Assembly (NCBI RefSeq): GCF_013155375.1
Contig: NZ_JABJQY010000002.1
Coordinates: forward strand, 2,418,001 to 2,482,000
Direction of reading: 5' to 3'
Source: Nocardioides sp. zg-1308
Lineage (GTDB): Bacteria; Actinomycetota; Actinomycetes; Propionibacteriales; Nocardioidaceae
Length of the DNA: 64,000 nucleotides
Positions within the stretch are counted from its first letter, which is position 1; every line of letters starts with the position of its first letter. Shown piece by piece: positions 8,416 to 16,785 of this stretch. A model generated the notes under the pieces. It did not search any database. It saw nothing but the letters and a program-made list of their open reading frames with translations, and was not told where the DNA came from. The translations under genes and the position numbers were made by a program.

Positions 8416-9336
8416 ATGTACCGGCACACGAAGGAGCTCCAGTGGAGCGCCAAGCCCGACCGTCCCGACGCGCTCTACGCGGCCAAGCTGCAGGAGGTCA
8501 TCGGCGGCCAGTTCGGGGAGATGACCGTGATGATGCAGTACATGTGGCAGGGCTGGGCCTGTCGCACCCCGGGCAAGTACAAGGACATGATCCTCGACAT
8601 CGGCACCGAGGAGATCGGCCACGTCGAGATGCTGACGACGCTCCTGGCCCGGCTCCTCGAGGGCGCGCCGGCCGAGACCCAGGCCGAGGCGGCGGCCGCC
8701 AACCCCGCACTGGCAGCCGTGCTCGGCGGGCAGAACCCGCAGCACGCGATCGTCAGCGGTGGCTTCGCGATGCCCACCAACAGCATGGGCGTGCCGTGGA
8801 ACGCCGGCTACATCGTCGCCAGCGGCAACCTGCTCGCCGACTTCCGCCACAACGTCATGGCCGAGGCACAGGGCCGGCTGCAGGTCGCCCGCCTGATCGG
8901 GATGACCGACGACCCGGGCGTCAAGGAGACGCTGTCCTTCGCGCTGGCCCGGGACACCTTCCACCAGCAGCAGTGGCTCCTCGGCATCGAGCAGCTCATC
9001 GAGGACGGCCACACCGACGGGCTCGAGGACTCGCGCAAGGACGAGGAGGCGGCCGGACAGAACGACGTCTTCTACAGCTTCCACGAGGGCAGCACCGCCC
9101 ACGAGGGTCGCTGGGCGCAGGGCTCCACGCTGGTCGGCGACGGTGAGATCCGCTTCGAGGAGGGCCGCGCGCTCCAGGACGACGTCCAGGAGCTCCCGGC
9201 GCCCGACCCGCTGCTGTTCGGCACCTACGACGGCTCGAAGGGTCCCGGCAAGCCGGGCACCGCGGGAGGCGCCTTCGTCCAGGGCGCGCAGAACCTGGTC
9301 AGCAAGGCCAAGGACAAGCTCACTCCCGGGGAGTGA
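8416..9336 (+). CDS. Manganese catalase (non-heme)
   Basis: 306 residues. The ligands of the dinuclear Mn centre fall at the canonical positions: Glu35 (GQFGEMTVMMQYM), Glu66 and His69 (TEEIGHVEML), Glu150 (NVMAEAQGR) and His183 (DTFHQQQW). It decomposes hydrogen peroxide in the cytoplasm without heme. The ATG at 8416 has GAGAGGA upstream; an in-frame ATG further upstream lacks support. It is followed after nine bases by a probable manganese/heavy-metal exporter, an apt partner for a Mn enzyme. Confidence 0.93.
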   Translation: MYRHTKELQWSAKPDRPDALYAAKLQEVIGGQFGEMTVMMQYMWQGWACRTPGKYKDMILDIGTEEIGHVEMLTTLLARLLEGAPAETQAEAAAANPALAAVLGGQNPQHAIVSGGFAMPTNSMGVPWNAGYIVASGNLLADFRHNVMAEAQGRLQVARLIGMTDDPGVKETLSFALARDTFHQQQWLLGIEQLIEDGHTDGLEDSRKDEEAAGQNDVFYSFHEGSTAHEGRWAQGSTLVGDGEIRFEEGRALQDDVQELPAPDPLLFGTYDGSKGPGKPGTAGGAFVQGAQNLVSKAKDKLTPGE

Positions 9337-9345
9337 GCGGCTGCC

Positions 9346-10434
9346 ATGTCCTCCGCGCTGACCGAGCTGCTGCTCCGCCCGCTCGCCGACGCCTTCATGC
9401 AGGTCGGCGTCTTCGTCGCCCTCATGGTGGCGCCGTTCGGCTGGGCGCGCTGCCGGTGGGGCCACCGCCTCGATGCCGCCCTCGAGCGGCGTCGGGGCGC
9501 CGGCCCCCTGGTGGCGGCGGCGCTCACGATGCCGCCCGGGTGCGGCGGCGCCATCCTGGTGATGGCGGCGTACGGACGCGGCGCGGTGTCGTACGGCGCG
9601 GCGGTCGCAGCCCTGGTGGCGACCATGGGCGACGCGTCGTGGGTGCTGCTGGCCCACGACCCGTGGCTCACCGTGCAGCTCAAGGCGCTGCTGCTCGTCG
9701 TGGGCGCCTGCACCGGGTGGCTGGTCGACGCCGTGGGCATCAGCCCGCGACGCCGCGCGGTCGCGACGGTGCCGGCGCCCGCGCCGCAGCGCCCGCCGGT
9801 GCCGGTCACGCCGGCCCAGCCGGCGCTGCCACGACCCGCCTTCGCCCTCCACGAGGTGGGCGTGCTGCCGGTGCTGCTGTGGCTGGCGATCGGCGGAGGC
9901 GCGACCGTCAGCGTGCCGGTCACCTTCCAGCTCCTCGACCCCCAGACGCTCTACCTCGTGCTGGGCGTGCTCGGGGCGTCGATGGCCATCGTGGTGTTCG
10001 TGCGCGGCGGGTGCCGCCTCGCCGACGACGACGAGGCCAGTGCGGAGGAGACCTCGTTCGCCGCGGTGCTGCGGCACGGCGGCCACGAGGTCGCGTTCGT
10101 GACCGTCTGGGTGGCCGTGGCCTACGTCGCCTGGTCGCTGCTCACCCACGTCACGGGCTTCGACGGCTCGCAGCTGCCCGTGCTCGGGCTCGCCGGTGTC
10201 GTCGTCGGCGCCCTCATCGGCCTCGTGCCGGGGTGCGCCGTGCAGATCGTCTTCGCCGGCATGTTCGCTGCCGGCGGCATGCCGCTGGCCACCCTCGTGG
10301 CCAACACCATCAGCCAGGACGGCGACGCGCTCCTGCCGCTGCTGGCCCTCGAGCACCGCTCGGCGCTGGTGGCCACGGTGCTGACCACCATCCCGGCCCT
10401 CGTGGTCGGGCTCGGGTTCCTCGTCCTCACCTGA
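9346..10434 (+). CDS. Putative 10-TM manganese/heavy-metal transporter (ArsP_2 type)
   Basis: 362 residues in two pseudo-symmetric hydrophobic halves separated by a Pro/Ala linker (about 140-165). The first half has PPGCGGAIL followed by VATMGDASWVLL. The second has PGCAVQIVFAGMFAAGGMP followed by NTISQDGDALLPLLALEH. This repeated PGC...GDA signature is that of the family annotated as putative manganese transporter/10TM heavy-metal exporter. The ATG lies nine bases after the Mn catalase stop, so the two are probably co-expressed. Direction of transport and metal are inferred. Confidence 0.75.
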   Translation: MSSALTELLLRPLADAFMQVGVFVALMVAPFGWARCRWGHRLDAALERRRGAGPLVAAALTMPPGCGGAILVMAAYGRGAVSYGAAVAALVATMGDASWVLLAHDPWLTVQLKALLLVVGACTGWLVDAVGISPRRRAVATVPAPAPQRPPVPVTPAQPALPRPAFALHEVGVLPVLLWLAIGGGATVSVPVTFQLLDPQTLYLVLGVLGASMAIVVFVRGGCRLADDDEASAEETSFAAVLRHGGHEVAFVTVWVAVAYVAWSLLTHVTGFDGSQLPVLGLAGVVVGALIGLVPGCAVQIVFAGMFAAGGMPLATLVANTISQDGDALLPLLALEHRSALVATVLTTIPALVVGLGFLVLT

Positions 10435-10445
10435 CCTCGGACCCA

Positions 10446-10485
10446 GTCCCGACCTGTCCCGACCCGTCCCGACCTGTCCCCACCA
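10446..10485. repeat. Four tandem 10-base units
   Basis: GTCCCGACCT, GTCCCGACCC, GTCCCGACCT and GTCCCCACCA follow each other without gaps between the transporter stop and the next start. The setting suggests slipped-strand expansion in an untranslated leader. Confidence 0.7.
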
Positions 10486-10500
10486 GCCCGGAGGTATGCC

Positions 10501-10779
10501 ATGTCCGCCCACCGACTCGCCCCCGCACCCCGCGTCGTGCCGCGCACGACCGGCAGCGAGCGGCTGCACCTCCTGCTCGCCGCCTGCTGCGCGCTGACGC
10601 TGATGCCGCTGGGCCTCACCATGGCGGTCGTGGTGCTCGCCGTGCTCGTCGCCCGGCGGCAGGCACGCCGCTCGCTGCAGCGGTCAGTCGCGGTGGGTCG
10701 AGGGATCCTCGCCCCGGCGCAGCAGCCCCGCGTGCTCCACACGGCCGGTCACCGCCGCCAGGCCGTCGCTCGCCCGTGA
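10501..10779 (+). CDS. Small membrane protein of unknown function
   Basis: 92 residues. One or two hydrophobic helices span about residues 23-50 (LHLLLAACCALTLMPLGLTMAVVV in pieces), followed by a basic tail. The ATG at 10501 has a very good GGAGG about seven bases upstream, which is the main support. The last 96 bases overlap the convergent hemerythrin gene, so the C-terminal half may be unconstrained. No family recognised. Confidence 0.5.
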   Translation: MSAHRLAPAPRVVPRTTGSERLHLLLAACCALTLMPLGLTMAVVVLAVLVARRQARRSLQRSVAVGRGILAPAQQPRVLHTAGHRRQAVARP

Positions 10780-11391
10780 CGCCTGCACGTGCAGGTGGGG
10801 GAACCGGCGAGCGCCGGACTCCAGCACGTCGCGGGAGCGGTCCAGCACCGTCAGCGGCAGCGCGGCCAGCGCGTTGCCGGGCGGTCGGCGCGAGACGACC
10901 GGGTGCGGCCGGGTCGGCGCCGTGCGCCGTACGGCCTCCCACGCCACGCCCAGCAGGCGGAGTCGGCGCACGCCGACGGCCTCCTGCAGGCGGGGGAGCA
11001 GCTCGTCCTCCTCGTCGCGGACGTCCTCGCGCAGCACGGTCGTCAGGCGGGCCAGCGCCTCGGCCCGCTCCGGGCTTCCGGACGGGAGGTCCTCGAGCGA
11101 GGTCCACAGCTCGTTGACCTCCTGGTGCTCCTGCTCCACCTGCAGCGTCAGGGCCTCGCCGTCGGGCAGGACGCGACGCGCCTCGGGCCACAGCACCGAC
11201 TCCTCGGCGAACGCGTGCGGGAACACGAGGCGGGCGATGGCCTGCAGAGTGGTCTGCTCCTCCACGCCCGGGGCGCTGCGGTCGAGGCGGTGGAGCAGCC
11301 GGTCGAGCCGCTCGTGGTCGCGCTTCTGGCGGGTCAGGATGCTGAGCGGACCACCGAGGCTGTCGAGGTCCTGGTCGGCGAGCGAGGTCAT
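10684..11391 (-). CDS. Hemerythrin domain protein
   Basis: 235 residues. The N-terminal part (about 15-150) is a hemerythrin HHE four-helix bundle: KRDHERLDRLLHRLD, FPHAFAEESVLWPE, QEHQEVNELW and DEEDELLPRL provide His and Glu/Asp ligands for a diiron site. The C-terminal 80 residues are basic and Pro-rich without a known fold. Such proteins bind oxygen or reactive species, or act in iron or redox sensing. It faces the small membrane gene, with which it overlaps tail to tail. Confidence 0.85.
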   Translation of the reverse strand: MTSLADQDLDSLGGPLSILTRQKRDHERLDRLLHRLDRSAPGVEEQTTLQAIARLVFPHAFAEESVLWPEARRVLPDGEALTLQVEQEHQEVNELWTSLEDLPSGSPERAEALARLTTVLREDVRDEEDELLPRLQEAVGVRRLRLLGVAWEAVRRTAPTRPHPVVSRRPPGNALAALPLTVLDRSRDVLESGARRFPHLHVQASRASDGLAAVTGRVEHAGLLRRGEDPSTHRD

Positions 11392-11463
11392 GCGAGGTCG
11401 TACCCCGTCCGGCGCGTCGTCACGCGTCCGACGACGCCGGACCGGGCCGGCCGATGAGCAGGA

Positions 11464-12024
11464 TCAGCGCCGGCGAAGGGCGCGGACCGCCCGCCACGCG
11501 CCGTACGTCCCCAGCGCCCACGGCGCGCCGTTGACCACGGGGTCGAGGACCTGGTGGCGCACGTCGACGCGACCCCTGCGCGAGCGCAGGCCGCCGTGCG
11601 TGAGCTCACCCTTGATCCCGGTCTGCGTGACCGGGTTGTCCGGTCGCAGGGTGGCGAACGACCGCACCACGTGCTCGGCGACGTCGACCCGGTCGGCGGC
11701 GATGAGCAGCAGCCAGTGGGCCGCCTTGCCCTCGCTGTGGCGCGCGTAGGCGTAGCGGCGGATCGGGGCGGCGAGGCCGCGCAGTGGCTGGGCCGTGCCG
11801 AAGACCGGCGGCAGCATCCCGTGCTCGATCGACATCTCCCGTCCGCCCGTGTCCGGCTGGCGCTCGGGGAAGTCCCAGTGGGCGCCCGTGCCCGCCGGGT
11901 CGAAGACCTCGCGGGGGAACGACGGGCGGTCGGCGGGGTCGAGGTCGGCGCCCCAGCCGGGGATGCGAGCACGGAGCTGGTCAGGGGTCTCGGCGACCGG
12001 TGGCTTGTCTGCGGTGTAGGGCAT
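11464..12024 (-). CDS. Conserved protein paired with a zinc alcohol dehydrogenase
   Basis: 186 residues starting at ATG 12024, with AAGGAG upstream. An early segment RIPGWGADLDPADRPSFPRE and a GAHWDFPERQPD motif are followed by a hydrophobic AAHWLLLIAADRVDVAEHVV stretch. No catalytic motif or named family is recognised. It starts 14 bases after the stop of the alcohol dehydrogenase and is surely in the same operon. I recall similar proteins beside such dehydrogenases in actinobacteria, which suggests a shared pathway, but no function can be given. Confidence 0.75.
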   Translation of the reverse strand: MPYTADKPPVAETPDQLRARIPGWGADLDPADRPSFPREVFDPAGTGAHWDFPERQPDTGGREMSIEHGMLPPVFGTAQPLRGLAAPIRRYAYARHSEGKAAHWLLLIAADRVDVAEHVVRSFATLRPDNPVTQTGIKGELTHGGLRSRRGRVDVRHQVLDPVVNGAPWALGTYGAWRAVRALRRR

Positions 12025-12038
12025 GGCGGACTCCTTCG

Positions 12039-13187
12039 TCAGTCGGCGGAGGGGACGATGAGTGGCTTGATGCAGCCGTCCAGCTTCGCGGAGAACACGT
12101 GGTAGGCCTCGGCGATGTCCTCGAGCGGGAAACGGTGAGTGACGATGTCGCTGGGCTTGAGGTAGCCATTGCGGATGTGCTCGAGCAGGCGCGGCCACTG
12201 CCGCTTCACGGGGGCCTGGTTCATCCGCAGGGTGAGGCCCTTGTTCATGGCGTCACCGAACTTGACCGAGGTGAAGATGGGCCCGTAGGCGCCCACCACG
12301 GAGACGGTGCCGCCCTTGCGCACGCCGTCGATCGCCCAGTTGAGCGCGACCGGTGACCCGCCCTGGAGCTTGAAGCGCGCGGAGGTCAGGTGCTGGGTCA
12401 GGTTGCCGTCGGCCTCCGCGCCGACCGCGTCGATGACGCGGTCGAACCCGAGGTGCTCGGTGAGCTTCTTCATGGTGACCACGACGTCATCGACCTCGGT
12501 GAAGTTCAGCACCTCGGCATGGGCGAAGGTGCGCGCCTTCTCGAGGCGCTCCTGGAGGTGGTCGATGACGACGACGCGGCCGGCACCCATCAGCCAGGCG
12601 CTGCGCGCGGCGTAGAGACCGACCGGCCCGGCGCCGAGCACGGCCACGGTGTCACCCTCGTGGATGTCGGCGATCTGGGCCCCGAAGTAGCCGGTGGACA
12701 GCGCGTCCGTCATCAGGAGCGCGTCCTCGTCCTCGAGCCAGTCGGGGATGACCGAGGGGCCGACGTCGGCGAACGGCACCCGGACGTACTCGGACTGGCC
12801 GCCGTCGTAGCCACCCGTGGTGTGGGAGTAGCCGTAGATGCCACCGACCGCCGTCGCGTTGGGATTGACGTTGTGGCAGTTGGAGAACAGTCCGCGGGCG
12901 CAGAAGAAGCACGAGCCGCAGTAGATGTTGAACGGGACCATCACGCGGTCGCCCACACTCAGGTTCTGCACCGACGAGCCGACCTCGTCCACGACTCCGA
13001 TGAACTCGTGGCCGAACGTGTGGCCGACGCGGGTGTCGGGCATCATCCCGTGATAGAGGTGCAGGTCGGAGCCGCAGATGGCGGCCAGCTGGACGCGGAC
13101 GATCGCGTCGTTGGGGTGCTCGATCACCGGTCGGGGCTTGTCCTCGACGCGGACGCGGTAGGGACCGCGGTAGACCATGGCGCGCAT
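12039..13187 (-). CDS. Zinc-dependent alcohol/formaldehyde dehydrogenase-like MDR
   Basis: 382 residues of the medium-chain dehydrogenase family. The catalytic Zn site is CGSDLHLYHG with GHEFIGVV. The structural Zn lobe has four Cys in CGSCFFCARGLFSNC. The Rossmann motif is AVLGAGPVGLYAA around residue 190. An extended GGSPVALNWAIDGVRKGG segment is typical of the glutathione-independent formaldehyde-dehydrogenase-like branch. The ATG at 13187 has TTGGAG upstream; a second ATG nine bases later is possible. The product would oxidise a small alcohol or aldehyde with NAD(P). Confidence 0.88.
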   Translation of the reverse strand: MRAMVYRGPYRVRVEDKPRPVIEHPNDAIVRVQLAAICGSDLHLYHGMMPDTRVGHTFGHEFIGVVDEVGSSVQNLSVGDRVMVPFNIYCGSCFFCARGLFSNCHNVNPNATAVGGIYGYSHTTGGYDGGQSEYVRVPFADVGPSVIPDWLEDEDALLMTDALSTGYFGAQIADIHEGDTVAVLGAGPVGLYAARSAWLMGAGRVVVIDHLQERLEKARTFAHAEVLNFTEVDDVVVTMKKLTEHLGFDRVIDAVGAEADGNLTQHLTSARFKLQGGSPVALNWAIDGVRKGGTVSVVGAYGPIFTSVKFGDAMNKGLTLRMNQAPVKRQWPRLLEHIRNGYLKPSDIVTHRFPLEDIAEAYHVFSAKLDGCIKPLIVPSAD

Positions 13188-13259
13188 GGCGACTCCAAGG
13201 GTCGGGACGTCAGGTGGGAGACGTCTGCGTGGAGCGGAGTGGAGCGGGGGAGGTCAGCC

Positions 13260-13289
13260 GCGCCGGCCCGCCCGCAGGCGGGCCGGCGC
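13260..13289 (-). terminator. Hairpin terminator
   Basis: A perfect 13-base-pair GC stem (13260-13272 with 13277-13289) has a four-base loop. It lies 57 bases beyond the DUF3618 stop and before the alcohol dehydrogenase start, so it most likely ends the four-gene operon reading on the minus strand. No T-tract is present. Confidence 0.6.
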
Positions 13290-13345
13290 AACCGTGGTGC
13301 TGGGCTGTGGTGCTGTGACCGGCCGTCGACCGGTCGGGCGTCAGG

Positions 13346-13945
13346 TCAGGACGAGGACGTCTGCGACTTGACCTCGTCGACGCCGGACTGGCCCTCGGAC
13401 TTCACGCGTTGCGCGCTGTCCGTGGCGGTGTCCTTGACCTCCTGCACGGCCTCGGTGGCCGTGCCCTTGAGGTCCTGCGCGACGTCCTGCGCCATGGACT
13501 TCGCCTGGTCCACGACCGGCTGGCCGTGCTCCTTGGCGGCGTCGACCACGTGCCCGGCCGCGACGGCCTCCTTCTCGGAGGCGGGGATCAACGCGGCGAC
13601 GATCATCCCGGCGCCGAAGGCGACCAGTCCCGCAGCCAGCGGAGATCCCTGCATCTTGTCCTGCGCGGTGCTGACGGTGTCCTGGGCAGTGCCCTTCACC
13701 GAGTCGACGGCCCCGAGGGCCGACTCCTTGGCGGACCCGGCGCCGCCGGACGCGGACGAGCGGGCGCTGTCAGCGGTGCCCATGACCTTCTCGCGGACGC
13801 CGAGGATGCGGCTGCGGGCCGCCTCCTTGCGTCGCTCCACGATGGCCGACGGGCTCACCCGGTCCTGCAAGGCGTCCACGTTGGCCGTCATCGACTGGCG
13901 CGTCTGGGCGATCTCGCTGCTCAGCTCTTCTGTGCTTTGACCCAT
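13346..13945 (-). CDS. DUF3618 domain protein
   Basis: 199 residues. The N-terminal TEELSSEIAQTRQSMTANVDALQDRVSP is the DUF3618 signature, given here as a region (about 4-35). One membrane helix lies near residue 115-130 (LAAGLVAFGAGMIVAALIP). The rest is an Ala/Lys/Asp-rich amphipathic repeat (KESALGAVDSVKGTAQDTV, KGTATEAVQEVKDTATDSA) like LEA or apolipoprotein helices. The ATG at 13945 follows AGGAGG and overlaps the end of the holin-family gene by 25 bases. Probably a membrane-surface stress protein. Confidence 0.85.
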   Translation of the reverse strand: MGQSTEELSSEIAQTRQSMTANVDALQDRVSPSAIVERRKEAARSRILGVREKVMGTADSARSSASGGAGSAKESALGAVDSVKGTAQDTVSTAQDKMQGSPLAAGLVAFGAGMIVAALIPASEKEAVAAGHVVDAAKEHGQPVVDQAKSMAQDVAQDLKGTATEAVQEVKDTATDSAQRVKSEGQSGVDEVKSQTSSS

Positions 13946-14400
13946 TGTGCGTCCTCCTTGAGTGTCTGCTGCGTCTCCGGCAGCTGCGGGTTTGCGTTCT
14001 TGAGCTCCTTGCGGCCCTTGGCCGCGAGGACGGCGCCGACGATCGCCCACAGGAGCGTGACGATCAGGAAGGCCAGCTCGACCGGCATCCAGTTGTCGAG
14101 CAGGTAGGCGAGGGCGAACGAGCCCAGGATCAACGCCAGGAGCCCGGCGACGCCGGCGCCCCCGAGCATCCCGGCGCCCTTGCCCGCCTTGGTCGCCTCC
14201 TCCTTGAGCTCGGTGCGCGCCAGCTCGAGCTCCTTCTTCACCAGCGTGGTCAGGTCGGTGCTGATGTCGCCGACGATCTCGCCGAGGCTGCGCTCGTCGC
14301 CGCTCCCGCGCGGGGTGGCGTCGCCCACCGCGTGCGAGCCCGACGTCATCGGGTCCACAGGCGTCCCGACGATGGGGTCGAATCCCGAGGGCCCTGTCAC
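13921..14400 (-). CDS. Phage-holin-superfamily membrane protein (DUF1469 type)
   Basis: 159 residues. A cytoplasmic amphipathic part contains SLGEIVGDISTDLTTLVKKELELAR, the usual opening of this family, followed by two tight membrane helices (about 80-105 and 110-130). These proteins are housekeeping envelope proteins in actinobacteria despite the name; there is no phage context here. The GTG at 14400 overlaps the stop of the upstream gene as GTGA, indicating translational coupling. A Met 17 codons later is an alternative start. Confidence 0.85.
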   Translation of the reverse strand: MTGPSGFDPIVGTPVDPMTSGSHAVGDATPRGSGDERSLGEIVGDISTDLTTLVKKELELARTELKEEATKAGKGAGMLGGAGVAGLLALILGSFALAYLLDNWMPVELAFLIVTLLWAIVGAVLAAKGRKELKNANPQLPETQQTLKEDAQWVKAQKS

Positions 14401-15284
14401 GGCGTGTCCTGCGTGCGCTGGCCCGGGAGCCCGGACGAGGTGGAGTCGGTGCTGGCCGGGGTGGTCAGCGTCGGGTCGGCCACCGGGGTGTCGTAGCCCG
14501 TGGTGCCGGGGTTGTTCGTGCTCGACTCGGTGGCCAGCGGGTCGGTGCCCAGCGTGCCGGCGCCGGCGCCCGTGCCGTAGCCCGGGTCGTAGCTGGTGCC
14601 GGTGTCGTAGCCGCTGCTGTAGCCGGTGCCGGTGCCGGCGTACGACGTGCCGGTGCCGCCGGACTCCGCCAGCGAGGCCGCGGCGGCGCCGTCGGCGGTC
14701 GCGCGGAACATCCGCCCGGCGACCACGCCGGCGGCGAGCGCGCCCAGCAGGAACACGCCGGGGCGGCGACGGGCGAAGGAGCGGGCGTCGTCGAGCAGGT
14801 CGGCCGGCTCGCGGTTCTCCAGGTGGTCGCCCAGTGAGCGGACCCGGTCGGAGATCTCGCGCGCCACGTCGGCGGCCATGCCCTGCCCGGAGCCCTCGCC
14901 CTCGACCATCTTCTGCAGGTCGTCGCCGAAGGTGCGCAGGGTCTGCGACAGGTTGTCGCGCTGCGTGGTGGCCTGGTCGCTCAGCTGCGAGGTGACCTGC
15001 TGCTTGGCGTCACCCACCACGCTGCGGGCCTGCTGCGCGGCGGTGCCGGCGACGTTGCGGGCCTCCTCGGCGGCGGTGCCGGCGACGTGCTTGCCCTGGT
15101 CGGCCGCCGTGGAGGCCGCCTCCTTGGCCTTGCCGGTGGCTCCGCTGCTCTCGCCGCCGGTCGTGCTCGTGCCGGTCGTGCCGGTCTCGGTCGAGCCGGT
15201 GTCAGTCGTGCCGTAGCCGGTCGTGCCGGTGCCGGTCGTGCCGGTGCCGGTCGTGCCGATTGGGTCGCTTCCGTAGGTCGTCAT
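14397..15284 (-). CDS. Low-complexity Thr/Gly-repeat protein with one membrane helix
   Basis: 295 residues in four parts. Residues about 9-45 are TGTTGTGTTGYGTTDTG-type repeats. Residues about 50-100 are Ala-rich coiled helices (AAEEARNVAGTAAQQARSVVGDA). A middle part contains a possible membrane helix (PGVFLLGALAAGVVAG, about 175-190). The C-terminal part is a Gly/Tyr/Thr-rich disordered tail (TGTSYAGTGTGYSSGYDTG). The DNA under the N-terminus is a chain of GTCGTGCCGGT-like units. It is coupled to both neighbours by overlaps. It is probably an envelope or stress protein; no enzymatic motif is visible. Confidence 0.75.
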   Translation of the reverse strand: MTTYGSDPIGTTGTGTTGTGTTGYGTTDTGSTETGTTGTSTTGGESSGATGKAKEAASTAADQGKHVAGTAAEEARNVAGTAAQQARSVVGDAKQQVTSQLSDQATTQRDNLSQTLRTFGDDLQKMVEGEGSGQGMAADVAREISDRVRSLGDHLENREPADLLDDARSFARRRPGVFLLGALAAGVVAGRMFRATADGAAAASLAESGGTGTSYAGTGTGYSSGYDTGTSYDPGYGTGAGAGTLGTDPLATESSTNNPGTTGYDTPVADPTLTTPASTDSTSSGLPGQRTQDTP

Positions 15285-15445
15285 GCGTCCTCCTCGTTGT
15301 GGATGGGGGTGGTGCCTGCGTCCGGGTCGGGGTCGGGGTCGCTGGCCGGCTCGGAGTCCGGGTCCAGCTGACCGGTGTCCGGCTCCTCACCGTCCGGGGT
15401 GGGCGGCTCGGCGTCCTGGTCGTCGGTGCGGGGGTGTTCGGTCAT
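15281..15445 (-). CDS. Small acidic protein, first gene of the envelope/stress operon
   Basis: 54 residues, mostly Asp, Glu, Pro and Thr, with a DPDSEPASDPDPDPD segment. It starts at ATG 15445 and its stop overlaps the next ATG as ATGA. It is predicted to be disordered. Membership in the operon is the main support; no function is known. Confidence 0.65.
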   Translation of the reverse strand: MTEHPRTDDQDAEPPTPDGEEPDTGQLDPDSEPASDPDPDPDAGTTPIHNEEDA

Positions 15446-15608
15446 GGCACTCCGTACCCCGTCGTCCCGGATGCACTCCACCCCTGCGGGCGGTCTCCGT
15501 GACACCTTCGACCGGTCGGTCCCGGGGCGGTCGTGGATGGCGTTCCAGCTCCCGTGCCCCCACCCCTACCGGCGTATGCGCCTTCACCGCATCGGGCACT
15601 GTTGCGCC

Positions 15609-16745
15609 ATGGCCGCCTTCCTGCAGCACGCCCCCGTGGCCCCTCCGCCGCACCGCTCGTACGACGACCTCACCGACGCCGAGGTCGAGGAGATCGGCCG
15701 GACGCTGGACGCCCTGCGCCAGGAGGTGCTCGCGAACCGAGGCGCGCGCGACGCGGCCTACATCCGGCGGGTGATCGCGACGCAGCGGTGCCTCGAGGTG
15801 GCCGGGCGGCTGGTCCTCCTCGGCAGCCGCAGCCGCCCCGCGTGGTGGGTCGGCACCGCGGCGCTGACGCTGTCCAAGGTGCTGGACAACATGGAGATCG
15901 GGCACAACGTGCTCCACGGCCAGTGGGACTGGATGCGCGACCCGCGGATCCACTCCTCGACGTGGGAGTGGGACCACGCCTCCGCGCCGGAGCAGTGGCG
16001 GCGCGCGCACAACGACCGGCACCACGTGAACACCAACGTGCTCGGCAAGGACAACGACCTCGGCTACGGCATCCTGCGCGTCGACGAGGCGCAGGAGTGG
16101 AGCCCGCGCCACCTCGCGCAGCCGCTGTGGAACTTCGTGAACGCCTGCATCTTCGAGTACGGCATCGCGATGTACGACCTGGACCTCGGTGAGTCGCTGC
16201 GCAGCGGGCGCGGGTTCACCGCTGAGCAGAAGGACGAGATGCGGGTGACCGCGCGCCGGGTCGCCCGCAACGCGCTGCGCGACTACGTCCTGCACCCCGC
16301 GCTCTCCGCGCCCACCGGCTCGGCCCGCACCACGCTGACCGCCAACCTCGTCGCCAACCTGGCCCGCAACGTGTGGAGCCACTCGGTGATCATGTGCGGC
16401 CACTTCCCCGAGGGGGTGGAGACCTTCGAGGTCGACGAGCTCGACGAGCACGAGACGCGCGGTCGGTGGTACGTCCGGCAGATGCTCGGGTCGGCGGACA
16501 TCTCCGGGCCGTGGCTGCTGCACGTGCTCTGCGGCAACCTGTCGCACCAGATCGAGCACCACCTCTTCCCCGACCTGCCGAGCAACCGCTACCGCGAGGT
16601 CGCCGGGCCGGTGCGCGAGCTGTTCGAGCGCCACGGCCTCGCCTACCACAGCGCCCCGCTGCTGCGTCAGGTCGCCAGCGCCTGGCACAAGGTCCTGCGC
16701 CTGTCCGTGCCGTCGCGCGGACGCCACGTCGCGGCGAGCGCCTGA
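15609..16745 (+). CDS. Membrane fatty-acid desaturase
   Basis: 378 residues. The three histidine boxes of the diiron membrane desaturases are present: HNVLH (about 101), HNDRHH (about 137) and HQIEHHLFPDLP (about 318). The last is the QxxHH form found in acyl-lipid and front-end type desaturases. Hydrophobic segments lie between the boxes, and the ferredoxin or reductase partner is not encoded nearby. The ATG at 15609 begins the conserved part; the frame continues upstream without support. Role: insertion of a double bond into membrane fatty acyl chains. Confidence 0.88.
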   Translation: MAAFLQHAPVAPPPHRSYDDLTDAEVEEIGRTLDALRQEVLANRGARDAAYIRRVIATQRCLEVAGRLVLLGSRSRPAWWVGTAALTLSKVLDNMEIGHNVLHGQWDWMRDPRIHSSTWEWDHASAPEQWRRAHNDRHHVNTNVLGKDNDLGYGILRVDEAQEWSPRHLAQPLWNFVNACIFEYGIAMYDLDLGESLRSGRGFTAEQKDEMRVTARRVARNALRDYVLHPALSAPTGSARTTLTANLVANLARNVWSHSVIMCGHFPEGVETFEVDELDEHETRGRWYVRQMLGSADISGPWLLHVLCGNLSHQIEHHLFPDLPSNRYREVAGPVRELFERHGLAYHSAPLLRQVASAWHKVLRLSVPSRGRHVAASA

Positions 16746-16785
16746 GCGGTGCATGTGCGAGTGCTCGGCGGGGCACCTGTCGGGC

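Noticed and set aside
13921..14400. Holin-family gene considered as a prophage marker
   Set aside because: It sits in a housekeeping operon with DUF3618; no phage genes flank it.
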